From NCBI GenBank assembly GCA_003600225.1, contig QZFT01000070.1:1-36073 (forward strand): a DNA stretch of 36,073 nt, read 5' to 3'. Position 1 is the first letter of the stretch. Each line of letters opens with the position of its first letter. The DNA comes from Pseudonocardiaceae bacterium YIM PH 21723. GTDB taxonomy: Bacteria > Actinomycetota > Actinomycetes > Mycobacteriales > Pseudonocardiaceae. The position numbers and the translations under genes are program-made. The notes under the pieces were generated by a model that saw only the letters and a list, made by a program, of their open reading frames with translations, had not been told where the DNA came from and made no database searches. Of the stretch, positions 1-8,459 are shown in pieces.

Positions 1-59
1 CCCTGGGTGATCGCCGCGCTGCTCGGTGGCGTAGCGGTCCTCATCCCCCCCCACGATCT
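1..59 (+). CDS. possible 3' end of an upstream gene (partial)
   Basis: Frame 1 from the window edge reads PWVIAALLGGVAVLIPPH, which looks like a C-terminal membrane segment. That frame does not stop here. It runs on through the hairpin at 110-162 and the repeat arm to 345, which is implausible as protein. An 8-C run at 45-52 lies just before a TGA at 57-59 in another frame. One extra C would give a protein ending soon after the hydrophobic stretch. The product is unknown. A membrane component of the neighbouring type VII locus is possible but unsupported. Confidence 0.22.
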
Positions 60-109
60 TGAGGAATCCGGCGACACGGTGCCGAAACGGTGCGATACGC
101 CGGCAAACT

Positions 110-162
110 CCGAAGTTGACGAGGTTCGGGACGCTCGTCGTCCCGAACCTCGTCAACTTCGG
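110..162. terminator. 22-bp perfect inverted repeat, probable terminator
   Basis: Arms 110-131 and 141-162 are perfectly complementary over 22 bp around a 9-nt loop. There is no clear T-run. The core (CCGAAGTTGACGAGGTTCGG) closely resembles hairpins at 14152-14202 and 30916-30964, so it belongs to a dispersed hairpin family that sits after genes. Confidence 0.7.
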
Positions 163-175
163 AACGCGTATCCAG

Positions 176-285
176 GGCCCAAACAGCCAGACCGGCGTGC
201 CCCCACCCGACAGCCAGGCAGGAAAGACCCGCCCCCGAGCCCATCCCTCCCTCCGAAGCCTCCTTCGACGACCACCAGAAGTAAC
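176..285 (+). repeat. dispersed repeat, single arm (copy A)
   Basis: This segment matches the right arms of the long inverted-repeat elements at 10134-10620 and 23653-24140, and the reverse complement of 35902-36023. Shared blocks include AGACCGGCGTGCCCCCACCC and CCTTCGACGACCACCAGAAG. Only one arm is present, next to the hairpin at 110-162. The remaining bases 286-481 hold no other recognisable gene and lead into the ESX module. Confidence 0.7.
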
Positions 286-481
286 CCCGGACCAGTCCAG
301 GCGCACAGTTGGACCAGCGGGCGATCACACAGAGTGGTTAACTGAACATGATCACCATAGGTCAGAGCCGATAACCCAAAAGGACGCAGTGCGCATTGCG
401 CCGTCCACACTCCACAGAGTCACCAACTCCGGTTACAGTGGGCCCACGGGTTGTCCGAACATCGAGAGCGGGAGGCTCGGC

Positions 482-841
482 GTGACCAATCCTGCCGTCG
501 ACGGCAGCGGTGCCACCGGCGCTCCGCATGTGCTGCGCGTGGAACCGACCGCGATTCCGGCCATGCGAACCTCTATCGCCCAGTCCCTGGACAAACTCGG
601 CAAGCAGATCGAGCACGCCTTCAATGACCTGCGGATTCGTCCCTGGGCGGGCGACCCGGTGAGCGATGAGACGGCCGGCTCGTTCAACGAACACTCGATG
701 GATCCGGGCGCGGGGGCGATCGCCGCGCTGTCCGGTTACCGGGACCAGTTGCAGGCAGCCGCAGACGCCCTGCGCTCGGCGGAATCCCAGTACCGCATGG
801 TCGAGGGCGACAATGCGGCCATCTGGGGCAAGGGCTGCTGA
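482..841 (+). CDS. small PE-like type VII (ESX) secretion substrate
   Basis: This is a 119-residue protein. The GTG start at 482 is chosen because GGGAGG lies just upstream at about 471-476; the longer frame from 59 crosses repeats. It is helical and rich in Ala, Asp and Glu, with an N-terminal stretch (VLRVEPTAIPAMRTSI) like PE/ESX small partners. The C-terminal YRMVE fits the general YxxxD/E type VII export signal. No WXG motif is seen. It lies 65 bp before a PPE-like gene followed by an EspG-like gene, the usual order for a secreted PE/PPE pair and its chaperone. The likely role is heterodimer partner of the next protein. The family call is inferred from context and motif, not strong sequence identity. 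Confidence 0.65.
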   Translation: MTNPAVDGSGATGAPHVLRVEPTAIPAMRTSIAQSLDKLGKQIEHAFNDLRIRPWAGDPVSDETAGSFNEHSMDPGAGAIAALSGYRDQLQAAADALRSAESQYRMVEGDNAAIWGKGC

Positions 842-906
842 GCGCACTTCCGACGACGAGCCTGGCCGGAAGTGAGCAAAGCCACCCGGCCTCGAGGAGG
901 ATCACA

Positions 907-2076
907 ATGGGCGAGCACCGCTGGCGTGGATACAGCCACGAGGAGCTCTACCGGCAGATCCACGCCGGACCTGGCCCCAACGGCTCCACCACGGCGATCG
1001 GCCGGTGGCAGGAGATGGCCAAGACGCTCACCGAGATCGACGACGACATCAAGCGGATGGTCCGCAACGGCGCCGTGAGCTGGGAAGGCGCCGCCGCCGA
1101 CCAGACCAGGGCCGGGATGACGCCGCTCGCGCAGTGGGCGGCCGAGGCCACCGCGAACGCCGAGTCGATGAAGCAGCACACCGAGCAGCAGGCCACCAAC
1201 GTCGGCAAGGCCCGCTCGGACATGCCCGCCCCGGAACAGGTCACCGCCGAGGAGCCCAGCAGGATCAAGTCGGCCGTCGTGCACCTGTTCGGCGGGCAGA
1301 CCGACTACGAGCGGCAGGAGGCCGCGCAGGCGGCGGCCGAGCAGCGGGCCTTCGAGGTCATGCACAACTACGAGACCGCCTCGCTCAGCACCGCGAGCGC
1401 GCTGACCCCGTTCTCCCCGGCCCCGCAGGTCGTGGTGGACGCACCGATCCCGGTGCGCGGCGAGGGCGGCGCGGTCAACTACGTCTTCTCCCACGGCGGC
1501 GCCCGGGTGGGCGGCGCCAGCGGCTCGGCCGTCCGCGGCGGGGCAGGCGGCACACCGAGCACCGGCCGCGCCGGTGGCACCACGACCCGGCCCGGCACGC
1601 AGCCGGGCACGGCAGGCACCTCAAATCAGACCACCGGCGGAAACCAGACCGGCCGGGGTGGCGCCTCCGTCGGCTCGGCATCGACCTCGGCGGGGTCGAA
1701 CCCGCAGGTCAAGCCATCCGACACCAGCGCGACCCGGCCCGCGGCGCCCAGCACGTCAGTGTCCACGACAGGACCGACCGGGACCACCGTGCGCACCCAG
1801 GGCAGCAACCGCGCCGACCGCGAACTGCCCGCGCAGACCGACCGGCGCGGCACCGAGACCACGGCTGCCTCGGCCGCCGGACCGATCACCCCCGGCGCCG
1901 CACCCGCGGCCCGTCGCGGCGAGCAGAGCGCGGGTGCGCCGTTGCGCGCTCGCGGTGCGCACGCCGACGGCGACGAGGACCACGAGCACCGCAGCTTCCT
2001 GGTGGAGACCGACGATCTCTTCGGAGAAAACCGTATGGTCGTGACACCGGTGCTCGGTGAGGATGTTGATCGGTGA
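907..2076 (+). CDS. PPE-like / WXG-containing ESX substrate with Gly/Thr/Pro-rich tail
   Basis: This 389-residue protein starts at an ATG with a strong AGGAGG about 6 nt upstream. Residues 1-170 are predicted helical and carry a WEG turn at 59-61 (SWEGAAADQTRAG), the helix-turn-helix signature of WXG100/PPE-type proteins. From about residue 185 the chain becomes low complexity, rich in Gly, Thr, Ser, Pro and Ala. It ends in an acidic/His stretch (DGDEDHEHRS) and a short ordered tail. The stop overlaps the next start by 4 bp (GTGA), so it is probably translationally coupled to the EspG-like chaperone. It is likely exported by an ESX system with the upstream small protein; its function outside the cell is unknown. 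No ESX membrane or ATPase genes are in the window. Confidence 0.75.
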   Translation: MGEHRWRGYSHEELYRQIHAGPGPNGSTTAIGRWQEMAKTLTEIDDDIKRMVRNGAVSWEGAAADQTRAGMTPLAQWAAEATANAESMKQHTEQQATNVGKARSDMPAPEQVTAEEPSRIKSAVVHLFGGQTDYERQEAAQAAAEQRAFEVMHNYETASLSTASALTPFSPAPQVVVDAPIPVRGEGGAVNYVFSHGGARVGGASGSAVRGGAGGTPSTGRAGGTTTRPGTQPGTAGTSNQTTGGNQTGRGGASVGSASTSAGSNPQVKPSDTSATRPAAPSTSVSTTGPTGTTVRTQGSNRADRELPAQTDRRGTETTAASAAGPITPGAAPAARRGEQSAGAPLRARGAHADGDEDHEHRSFLVETDDLFGENRMVVTPVLGEDVDR

Positions 2077-2867
2077 GTACGCAGCTCGTGACCGAACAAC
2101 CCCTCCAGCTGACCGCGACCGAGTTCGACGTGCTCTGGGAGCACCTGGAACTGGGTCCGATGCCGCTGGTCATCAAGGTGCCCTCCCCCGGTAGGACGTT
2201 CACCGAACGCCGGGGTATCGAGCGCAAGACCTGGGACGACCTGGAAGAACGCGGCCTCGGCCGGCAGGTCGGCCTCGACCCCATGCTGGAGCGCATGCTG
2301 CGCACGCTGGCCAGGCCGGACCAGGAGGTCGACGGCAGGCTGTGGCTGGGCCGGAAGATCCGGGTACTGGCCGCGACCAGGGACGATCTCAGCGTGCTCG
2401 CGGTGCTGGACGGCGGCACGCTGTCGCTCTACCCCGCGACCACCGGCAGCCTGCCGCGCCTCGCGGTCGGCGTGCTCGACCACCGGCAGGCGGGCAGCGG
2501 ACGATCGGTGACGCTGCGCAGCGCCGACCTGGACGCGGGCGCCGAAGCCGCCGCGACCGCACCCGGTGGGCTGGCCGGCGCGCTCGTGCAGCGCGGAGTC
2601 CGCCCGGAGGACGCGGACATGCTGGCCGGCATGGTGCTCGGCGCACAGCAGCGTGGCCAGTTCGGCGCGGCGATCCGGGACCGCTGGGCCCGCAGGCACC
2701 GCGCGGACCGGGTGATCGGCTTCTTCGACACCGAACGTGGCCGGTACGCGCAGACCCGCCGCCCGGCGCCGGACGGCGTGCTGTGGAGCGCCATCTACCC
2801 GGTGGACGACCGCAGGCTGATCGCCCAGCTGGAAGAACTGCTCACCGAGCTCGGCCTGGCCAAGTAA
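2073..2867 (+). CDS. espG: EspG-family ESX secretion-associated chaperone
   Basis: A 264-residue cytosolic protein whose GTG start overlaps the PPE-like gene by 4 bp. The opening (LTATEFDVLWEHLELGPMP) and the mixed alpha/beta pattern that follows match the EspG family, which binds the tip of PPE proteins and delivers PE/PPE pairs to the type VII secretion machine. The length is close to the family norm of roughly 260-290 residues. The gene order PE-like, PPE-like, EspG is diagnostic for a dedicated substrate-chaperone unit. No signal peptide or membrane segment is present, as expected. The assignment is good; the specific ESX system served cannot be told from this window. Confidence 0.82.
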   Translation: MSTQLVTEQPLQLTATEFDVLWEHLELGPMPLVIKVPSPGRTFTERRGIERKTWDDLEERGLGRQVGLDPMLERMLRTLARPDQEVDGRLWLGRKIRVLAATRDDLSVLAVLDGGTLSLYPATTGSLPRLAVGVLDHRQAGSGRSVTLRSADLDAGAEAAATAPGGLAGALVQRGVRPEDADMLAGMVLGAQQRGQFGAAIRDRWARRHRADRVIGFFDTERGRYAQTRRPAPDGVLWSAIYPVDDRRLIAQLEELLTELGLAK

Positions 2868-2943
2868 CCGGTCCGCCTCGTGTCGGGCACGGATAGGTAG
2901 CGCAGCAGAACGAAACACCCCGCTCGCCGATTATCGGTGCATA

Positions 2944-2990
2944 GCGAGACAGTTCCGTCTCGCATCTACCCTGCGCCGGTGAAGCGAGGA
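2944..2990 (+). promoter_or_regulatory. aftA promoter with operator-like dyad
   Basis: GCGAGAC (2944-2950) and GTCTCGC (2957-2963) form a 7-bp dyad with a 6-nt spacer. It ends 3 nt before TACCCT (2967-2972), a good TANNNT -10 box. The dyad covers where a -35 would sit, so a repressor or activator could act here. Transcription would start near 2979, giving a leader of about 16 nt with GAGGA at 2986-2990 as the ribosome site for the GTG at 2995. Confidence 0.45.
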
Positions 2991-2994
2991 ACCC

Positions 2995-4875
2995 GTGTTC
3001 GGAGTGCTGGCACGCACGCCGTCTGATCGCAGTACCCCTCTCCCACCGCGGACCGCCCTGCACCGCCGCCTGCTCGGCCGAATGGCCGGGCGCGCGCTGG
3101 TCGCCGTCCCGGTCGCCGCCGCACTCAGCCTCGGCCTGCAGTGGGCGACCGACCGGCTCACCCTGCAGCCCGGCGGATCGGAAGCGGCTCCGAGCAACGC
3201 GCCGCTCGCCCTGCTCGTGCTGTGCGCCGCCGTACTGAGCTGCGTGATCGGCCTGGCCCTGCGCCAGCGGCGGGCCCCGTGGGTCACCGATGCCGTCGGC
3301 GTCCTCGCCCTGCCCGCACTGGCCACCCTCTGCCTGAGCCTGCAACTGCACGGCACCCGGCTCTACCTCGGCGGTATCACCGGAGCGCAGAGCTTCCGGT
3401 TGCCGTTGCTGGGCAGGCTGACCGACTCGGCCGCGTTGCAGGATCCGCTCTACCAGGGGGTCGCGCCCTACTTCCCGTCCCTCTGGTTCTGGCTGGGCGG
3501 CCGCTTCGCGAACCTGCTGGAACTGCCCGCCTGGCAGGCGTACAAACCGTGGGCGATCACCACCATCGCGATCACCGCCGCCGTGGTCTACCTGCTGTGG
3601 AACCTGGTCACCGAACGCCGCACCGCGGTGCTGCTGGCCCTGATCACCACGCTGACCGGCTTCGGTGAAGCGGCCACCGCGCCGGATTCCTGGCCGCTGA
3701 TGGCCGCGATCGCCCCACTGACCGTGCTGGCCTGGAAGCTGCTGCACACGCCCGACGGCTGGATGCTGGCGCTCCTCGGCGGTTTCCTCGGCCTGTGCGG
3801 CGCTCAGGACACGCTGCTGGCCGGGTTCTTCGGCTTCGTGCTCATCCTGCTGGCGGTGGCCGCCCGGAAATACCGAAGTCTGGCGGGCATCGCGGCGATC
3901 GCGATCCCGGTGTCGCTGCTGTCCTGGGGGCCGTTCGCCCTCGCCATACTGCGTGGCGAACCGCTGGAGTCCAGCGTGGCACTGCACCACCTGCCCGAGG
4001 TGGGCGCGCGCCTGCCGCTCCCGATGTTGCAGCCGACCGTACTGGGCGCGCTCAGCCTGATCGGTTCGCTGTGGATCCTGCTCAGCCTGCGGCGCTCCCC
4101 GCAGGCGCAGGCGCTCGGCGTGCTGATCGGCGCCGGATACGCCTGGCACCTGCTGTCCAGCGCCCTGCTGCCGCTGCACACCACGCTGCTGCCGTTCCGG
4201 CTGGAACCGGCGATGCGGGCGGCCTTCGCCGTCGCCGGGGTGCTGGGTCTGCTGGCGGTGCTGCGCGGGCTCGTCGGCCACCGGATGCTGATCCGGGGCA
4301 ACGCCCTGCTGGTCGGGTTCGCGCTGCTCGTCGCGGGCACCGTCCAGATCGCGCAGAGCTCGCACGAGGAGATCGCCGACCAGCTGAAATACGCCTACGA
4401 GGACCCGTATCCGGCCACCGGCCGCAGCGCCCGGGACGGCCTGGACCCCGCCGGCGACCTGAGCGCGACCATCGCCCGGCTCACCCCCGGCCGATCGCCC
4501 GCCGACCTGGTGGTCCTCAGCAGCGTGGACAGCGTGTTCGCCGCCGCCCCGTATTGGTCCTACCTGGCGGGCCTGCCGCACTACTCGAACCCGCTCGGCC
4601 GGTACAACGCGCGCACCACGACGCTGGACGACTGGGCGACGTGTGAGAACCCGGTCGCCCTGCTGCGCGCCCTGCGCAACAGCGAGTTCCGCGCGCCGGA
4701 CGTGTTCATCCTGCGCAAAGAGGCCGACGGCCTGCACTTCGCGGTGAGCGAGGAGGTGTTCCCCGCCGTGCCGACCATCCGGGAACGGCAGATCGTGTTC
4801 CCGGAACGCCTCTTCGACGCCGAGCACTTCGACACGGCGCAGGCCGGTCCCTACCTGGTGGCGGTGCGCCGCTGA
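2995..4875 (+). CDS. aftA: AftA-family galactan 5-O-arabinofuranosyltransferase
   Basis: A 626-residue polytopic membrane protein with hydrophobic helices from about residue 30 to 460 and a soluble C-terminal domain of about 160 residues. The block APYFPSLWFWLGGRFANL at about 155-180, followed by WQAYKPWAITT, is characteristic of AftA (GT85 family). Length is close to the mycobacterial enzyme (about 640 residues). AftA transfers the first arabinofuranose from decaprenyl-phosphoryl arabinose to the galactan of the cell wall, acting outside the membrane. Its presence argues for an arabinogalactan wall. GTG start chosen from the GAGGA ribosome site 4 nt upstream. It is convergent with the GH3 gene, with one base between the two stops. 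Confidence 0.85.
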   Translation: MFGVLARTPSDRSTPLPPRTALHRRLLGRMAGRALVAVPVAAALSLGLQWATDRLTLQPGGSEAAPSNAPLALLVLCAAVLSCVIGLALRQRRAPWVTDAVGVLALPALATLCLSLQLHGTRLYLGGITGAQSFRLPLLGRLTDSAALQDPLYQGVAPYFPSLWFWLGGRFANLLELPAWQAYKPWAITTIAITAAVVYLLWNLVTERRTAVLLALITTLTGFGEAATAPDSWPLMAAIAPLTVLAWKLLHTPDGWMLALLGGFLGLCGAQDTLLAGFFGFVLILLAVAARKYRSLAGIAAIAIPVSLLSWGPFALAILRGEPLESSVALHHLPEVGARLPLPMLQPTVLGALSLIGSLWILLSLRRSPQAQALGVLIGAGYAWHLLSSALLPLHTTLLPFRLEPAMRAAFAVAGVLGLLAVLRGLVGHRMLIRGNALLVGFALLVAGTVQIAQSSHEEIADQLKYAYEDPYPATGRSARDGLDPAGDLSATIARLTPGRSPADLVVLSSVDSVFAAAPYWSYLAGLPHYSNPLGRYNARTTTLDDWATCENPVALLRALRNSEFRAPDVFILRKEADGLHFAVSEEVFPAVPTIRERQIVFPERLFDAEHFDTAQAGPYLVAVRR

Positions 4876-4876
4876 C

Positions 4877-7714
4877 TCACGGCAGCCGCCACCGCTGGGC
4901 TGGCGAATCCGAGCACTCCTGCACCACGGCGGGGGCGCCATCCGGGCCGGTCAGGCAGCGTTTCGTCGCCTGATCGACCAGCCGGCCCGCCGAGTCCAGG
5001 AGCCACCGCTGGCCGGTGCACTCGGCGATCCGCGCCGTGCCGTCCCGCGCGTCCAGGCACCGGGTCATCACCCGGATCGTGTCGTCCGAGGCCACGTGCC
5101 ACCGCTGGGCGGCGCCCAGCCCGCAGTTCCACAGCGCGACATGGGTGCCCGGGGTGTCATCGGACTCGGCGACGGTCAGGCACTTGGCACCGCTTCCGGT
5201 GATCTGCCCGGTGGATCCGGTGCGCAGCGCGACCGGGGCCAGGTCCACCGGCACCTGCGTGCGCAGGTGCCGGGAGGAGGTGCCGAGAGTGAGGATGAAC
5301 CGGCCACCGGGAACGGCGAACCGGCCACCGGTCCAGATGGCGAAGTCCTGCCTGGTCAGCTCCAGCCGCACGTGCTGGGTCTGCCCCGGCGCGAGCTTCA
5401 CCGCGCGGAACCCGCGCAGCACCCGGGGCGGCTCGCCGTTGCCCGCCGGATGACTCAGGTAGATCTGCGGCACCGCCGTACCCGGCCGGGCGCCGGTATT
5501 GGTCACGTCGAACTCCACCGGCACCGTGCCCGCCTCATCCGGCGGGCCCGCGGTCAGCCCGGAGTAGCCGAACGCGGTGTAGGACAGGCCGTGGCCGAAC
5601 GGGAACAGCGGCGCGGTCCCGGTGCTGTCATACCAGCGATATCCGACATTCAGGCCCTCCGAATACGTGTAGGCGCCGTCCTGGCCGGGATACTGCTCCG
5701 GCGTCCGCATCGGCGTGGCATCCAGCCCGGTCGGGAAGGTCATCGGTAATCGGCCGCCGGGCTCGGCATCGCCGAACAACAGGTCACCGAGCGCGTTGCC
5801 GTCCTGTTCACCCGGATACCAGGTCTCCAGGATCGCGGGCGCGCCATCCACCCAGGGCATGGTCACCGGCCCACCGGTGTTCAGCACCACCACGGTCCGC
5901 GGCTGAGCCGCGGTCACCGCCGCGACCAGCTCGTTCTGGTTGCCCTCCAGATCGATGTCCGGCCGGTCGGTGCCCTCGGTGTCGCGGTCGCCGACCACCA
6001 CGACAGCGGCGTCGGCCGCCTTCGCCTGGGCCACCGCCTGCTGGATGTCCGGGTCCACCGAACCGGGCTGGTGCCAGCCGAAGGTCAGGTTCGAACCGCC
6101 ACCACGCTGGTAGTACTCCACGGTGAACCGGTAACGGCCGCCCGCCTCCAACCGCACGGAGTCGCTGGTCGCGGTGACGACGCCGTGGTCGTACCAGTTG
6201 TCCACGATCTGCCTGCCGTCCAGGATCACCCGGCTGCCGTCGTCGCTGGTGCTGGCCAGTTTGTAGTTGCCGGTGGCCGGGGCGACGAGCAGGCCGGTCC
6301 ACCGCGCCGACCAGTTGGTGGCCGGTACGCCCGGCGCGGGCGATCCGCCCTGCCAGTCCGCGTCGATCTGCGCCTCGCTCCGGCTGAGTACCGGGTTCCC
6401 GGCCAGATCCGGGTTGCTGAAGTACTGCGCGGTGACCTCACTCAGCGCGGACGCCGGAACCGGGTGCGGCGCGGCCGCTCCCAGCGCGTAGTCCACGGTC
6501 AGGCCCCTGGCGCGCAGCCCGGACACCGGATCGACGGTGTACTCGGGATAGGGAGTGACCGCCGAGCTGCCACCGCCACCGGTATGCGCCCGGTCCCCCC
6601 ACGGCCCGCTCACCGCGAGCTTCGTCGTACCCGCTGCCAGGGGCAGCACCGCGCGGTCGTTCTTCAACAGCACGCTGCCCGCCGCGGCCTGTCGCCTGGC
6701 CAGTGCCGCACCGGCCGCCGGATCCGCGCTGAGTCGCGGGAGAGCGTCGAAGGAGCCGGTGCGGAACAGTAATCGCAGAGCCCGGCGGGCCATGTCGGTC
6801 ACCACGGACTCGGGCAGTTCACCGCGCCGGACCGCACCCGCGAGGTCGCCGTAGTAGGTGCTGACGAATTCCTGGTCCAGGCTCGCCACCGCGGAGTCGA
6901 CGGTGGAGTGCGTCGCCGGGTAGTCGGAGCCGATCACCCCGTCGAAGCCGTACTGCTGCCGCAGCACATCGCTGAGCAGGAACTTGTTTTCGCACGACCA
7001 CTGGCCGTTGACCTGGTTGTACGCGCACATCGCCGACCAGGCGCCTGCGTCACGCGTGGCGGAGGTGAACGGCGGCAGGTAGATCTCCCGCAGCGTGCGT
7101 TCGTCCACATTGGACGTCGACGTCTCGCGATCGCGTTCCTGATTGTTCGCCGCGACGTGCTTGACCTGCCCGGCCACCCGCTGGCTCTGCAGGCCACGGA
7201 TCATCCCGCCCGCGAGCTGCCCGGCCAGGTGTGGATCCTCGCCGTAGGTCTCGAAATTCCGTCCGCTCTGCGGCACCCGGACGATGTTCACCATCGGGCC
7301 GTAGATCACCTGATAGCCGCGGGCCCTGGACTCCCGGCCGATCATCGCGCCGGTCTCGGCCACCAGCTCCGGGTCGAAACTCGCGGCCATGGCGGCCGCC
7401 GCCGGGAAAGCGGTGGCGGGCTGCCCGTCCCGAACACCGACCGGGCCGTCGGCCAGGCGCAGCGGGGGAATGCCCAGCCGGGGAACGCCGGCTATGTAGC
7501 CGACCTGCTTCTCACCGGCCGGCGGCGGGTAGATGCCCTGCAACAGCACGGTTTTCTCATCGAGGGTCAGCTGCCCGAGCAGACTCTCGATGCGTTGCTC
7601 CATGGGCTGTGCGGAATTCAGCCACGGGCGACTCGGCTCGGCGGCGATCGCGGTGGCGGACAGGACCAAGGAACACAGCGTGGCGACCACGCTCAACCCC
7701 CGACGGTGACCCAT
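4877..7714 (-). CDS. secreted GH3 beta-glycosidase with PA14 and ricin-type lectin domains
   Basis: A 945-residue protein with a Sec signal peptide (residues 1-25, cleavage near AIAA-EP). The GH3 N-terminal barrel spans about 35-310, with KH at 195-196 and the nucleophile Asp in IGSDY at 264. The GH3 C-terminal domain is split by a PA14 domain at about 426-560 (STSDDGSRVILDG), the arrangement seen in PA14-type beta-glucosidases. A fibronectin-III-like domain follows at about 690-775. A ricin-type beta-trefoil with QRW repeats (QRWHV, QRWLL, QRWRL) covers about 810-945. The likely role is extracellular hydrolysis of beta-linked glucosides or plant/fungal oligosaccharides, with the lectin domain holding the enzyme to polysaccharide. 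Exact substrate cannot be read from sequence. A 23-bp operator-like dyad sits just upstream. Confidence 0.9.
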   Translation of the reverse strand: MGHRRGLSVVATLCSLVLSATAIAAEPSRPWLNSAQPMEQRIESLLGQLTLDEKTVLLQGIYPPPAGEKQVGYIAGVPRLGIPPLRLADGPVGVRDGQPATAFPAAAAMAASFDPELVAETGAMIGRESRARGYQVIYGPMVNIVRVPQSGRNFETYGEDPHLAGQLAGGMIRGLQSQRVAGQVKHVAANNQERDRETSTSNVDERTLREIYLPPFTSATRDAGAWSAMCAYNQVNGQWSCENKFLLSDVLRQQYGFDGVIGSDYPATHSTVDSAVASLDQEFVSTYYGDLAGAVRRGELPESVVTDMARRALRLLFRTGSFDALPRLSADPAAGAALARRQAAAGSVLLKNDRAVLPLAAGTTKLAVSGPWGDRAHTGGGGSSAVTPYPEYTVDPVSGLRARGLTVDYALGAAAPHPVPASALSEVTAQYFSNPDLAGNPVLSRSEAQIDADWQGGSPAPGVPATNWSARWTGLLVAPATGNYKLASTSDDGSRVILDGRQIVDNWYDHGVVTATSDSVRLEAGGRYRFTVEYYQRGGGSNLTFGWHQPGSVDPDIQQAVAQAKAADAAVVVVGDRDTEGTDRPDIDLEGNQNELVAAVTAAQPRTVVVLNTGGPVTMPWVDGAPAILETWYPGEQDGNALGDLLFGDAEPGGRLPMTFPTGLDATPMRTPEQYPGQDGAYTYSEGLNVGYRWYDSTGTAPLFPFGHGLSYTAFGYSGLTAGPPDEAGTVPVEFDVTNTGARPGTAVPQIYLSHPAGNGEPPRVLRGFRAVKLAPGQTQHVRLELTRQDFAIWTGGRFAVPGGRFILTLGTSSRHLRTQVPVDLAPVALRTGSTGQITGSGAKCLTVAESDDTPGTHVALWNCGLGAAQRWHVASDDTIRVMTRCLDARDGTARIAECTGQRWLLDSAGRLVDQATKRCLTGPDGAPAVVQECSDSPAQRWRLP

Positions 7715-7717
7715 GAC

Positions 7718-7740
7718 ACAGATGATCGCTATACATCTGT
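7718..7740 (-). promoter_or_regulatory. operator-like dyad upstream of the GH3 gene
   Basis: ACAGATG (7718-7724) and CATCTGT (7734-7740) form a perfect 7-bp dyad with a 9-nt spacer, beginning 4 bp upstream of the GH3 start codon. A TATAGC box lies inside the spacer on the minus strand. No ribosome site is visible, so the mRNA may have a very short leader. The position suits a repressor site responding to sugar; the regulator is not in the window. Confidence 0.4.
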
Positions 7741-7848
7741 CCGGGCAAAGCCGTCATCCGGGTGTAATACGACGGTTAATTCGAATTGTGCGCAGCCAAA
7801 ATCGAGGATCGACCCGCGTCCTCGGGTCGCCCTGATCCGACGGGTAGC

Positions 7849-8301
7849 CTAGCCCTCGATGCCCCGACAGGGCCGCTTACGCAGGTCGTTGACGTAGTCG
7901 AACGGCGCACCCGCGGCCTCGGCGGCATCGGCCACCACGCCCAGATAACGCGCGGACGGCAGCCCGCCCTCGTACGCGTTGAGCACGTACATCCAGGCCA
8001 GCACGGAGCCTTCCAGGGTCTGCACCCGCAGCCGGAGCTTGCGGTGATACCCCAGCTCGGCGCCCTCCCACCGGTCGAGGGCAGCCTCGTCCTGCGGCAG
8101 CACGTCATAGAGCACGACGAATACCTGCGAGTCGGGGTCGGGCACGATCGTGGTGAGCGCACCCTCCCAGCCGAGATCCTCCCCGCCGAAGGTCAGGCGC
8201 CAGCCGACCAGCCAGCCGGTGCCGGACATCGGCGAGCAGGGGGCCCGGTCGAACATCTGGGCCGGATCCATGTTGGAGCCGTAGGCGGCGTAGAGCTGCA
8301 C
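7849..8301 (-). CDS. gamma-glutamylcyclotransferase (AIG2-like) family protein
   Basis: A 150-residue cytosolic protein. The N-terminal YAAYGSNMDPAQM is the glycine-rich substrate loop (YGSN) of the gamma-glutamylcyclotransferase/AIG2 fold. A central acidic region with DRWEGAELGYHRKL follows, in which Glu of WEGAELGY is in the position of the family catalytic acid. Known members release 5-oxoproline from gamma-glutamyl amines or peptides, but many bacterial homologues have no proven substrate. It starts with GTG just after a TAAGCT box, so it is probably transcribed as a leaderless mRNA. It is divergent from lpdA. Confidence 0.8.
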   Translation of the reverse strand: MQLYAAYGSNMDPAQMFDRAPCSPMSGTGWLVGWRLTFGGEDLGWEGALTTIVPDPDSQVFVVLYDVLPQDEAALDRWEGAELGYHRKLRLRVQTLEGSVLAWMYVLNAYEGGLPSARYLGVVADAAEAAGAPFDYVNDLRKRPCRGIEG

Positions 8302-8313
8302 TGCCCTAGCTTA
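8302..8313 (-). promoter_or_regulatory. leaderless -10 box for the gamma-glutamylcyclotransferase-like gene
   Basis: On the minus strand TAAGCT (8313-8308) fits TANNNT and ends 6 nt before the GTG at 8301. That spacing places the transcript start on the start codon. No Shine-Dalgarno sequence is present. Confidence 0.45.
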
Positions 8314-8459
8314 GCGACCCGCGGCGAACTCGGTCGGACATGTACACCGTTGCCACGGACGCACAGCCCTGACATGAGATTCAGACCACCCGATCCGGGC
8401 TATCGCCGGTCGGGACATCCGTGCGGAAATTCAGCGCGTACCGTGGTGGCGGATCAGTC

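Noticed and set aside
2979-3026. 15-codon leader peptide after the aftA -10 box
   Set aside because: It is out of frame with aftA, has no conserved feature, and the spacing is equally explained by the aftA transcript start.
2842-4941. 699-codon minus-strand frame opposite aftA
   Set aside because: It is Gln/Arg/Gly-rich with no family signature and lies opposite a clear membrane enzyme; a high-GC shadow frame.
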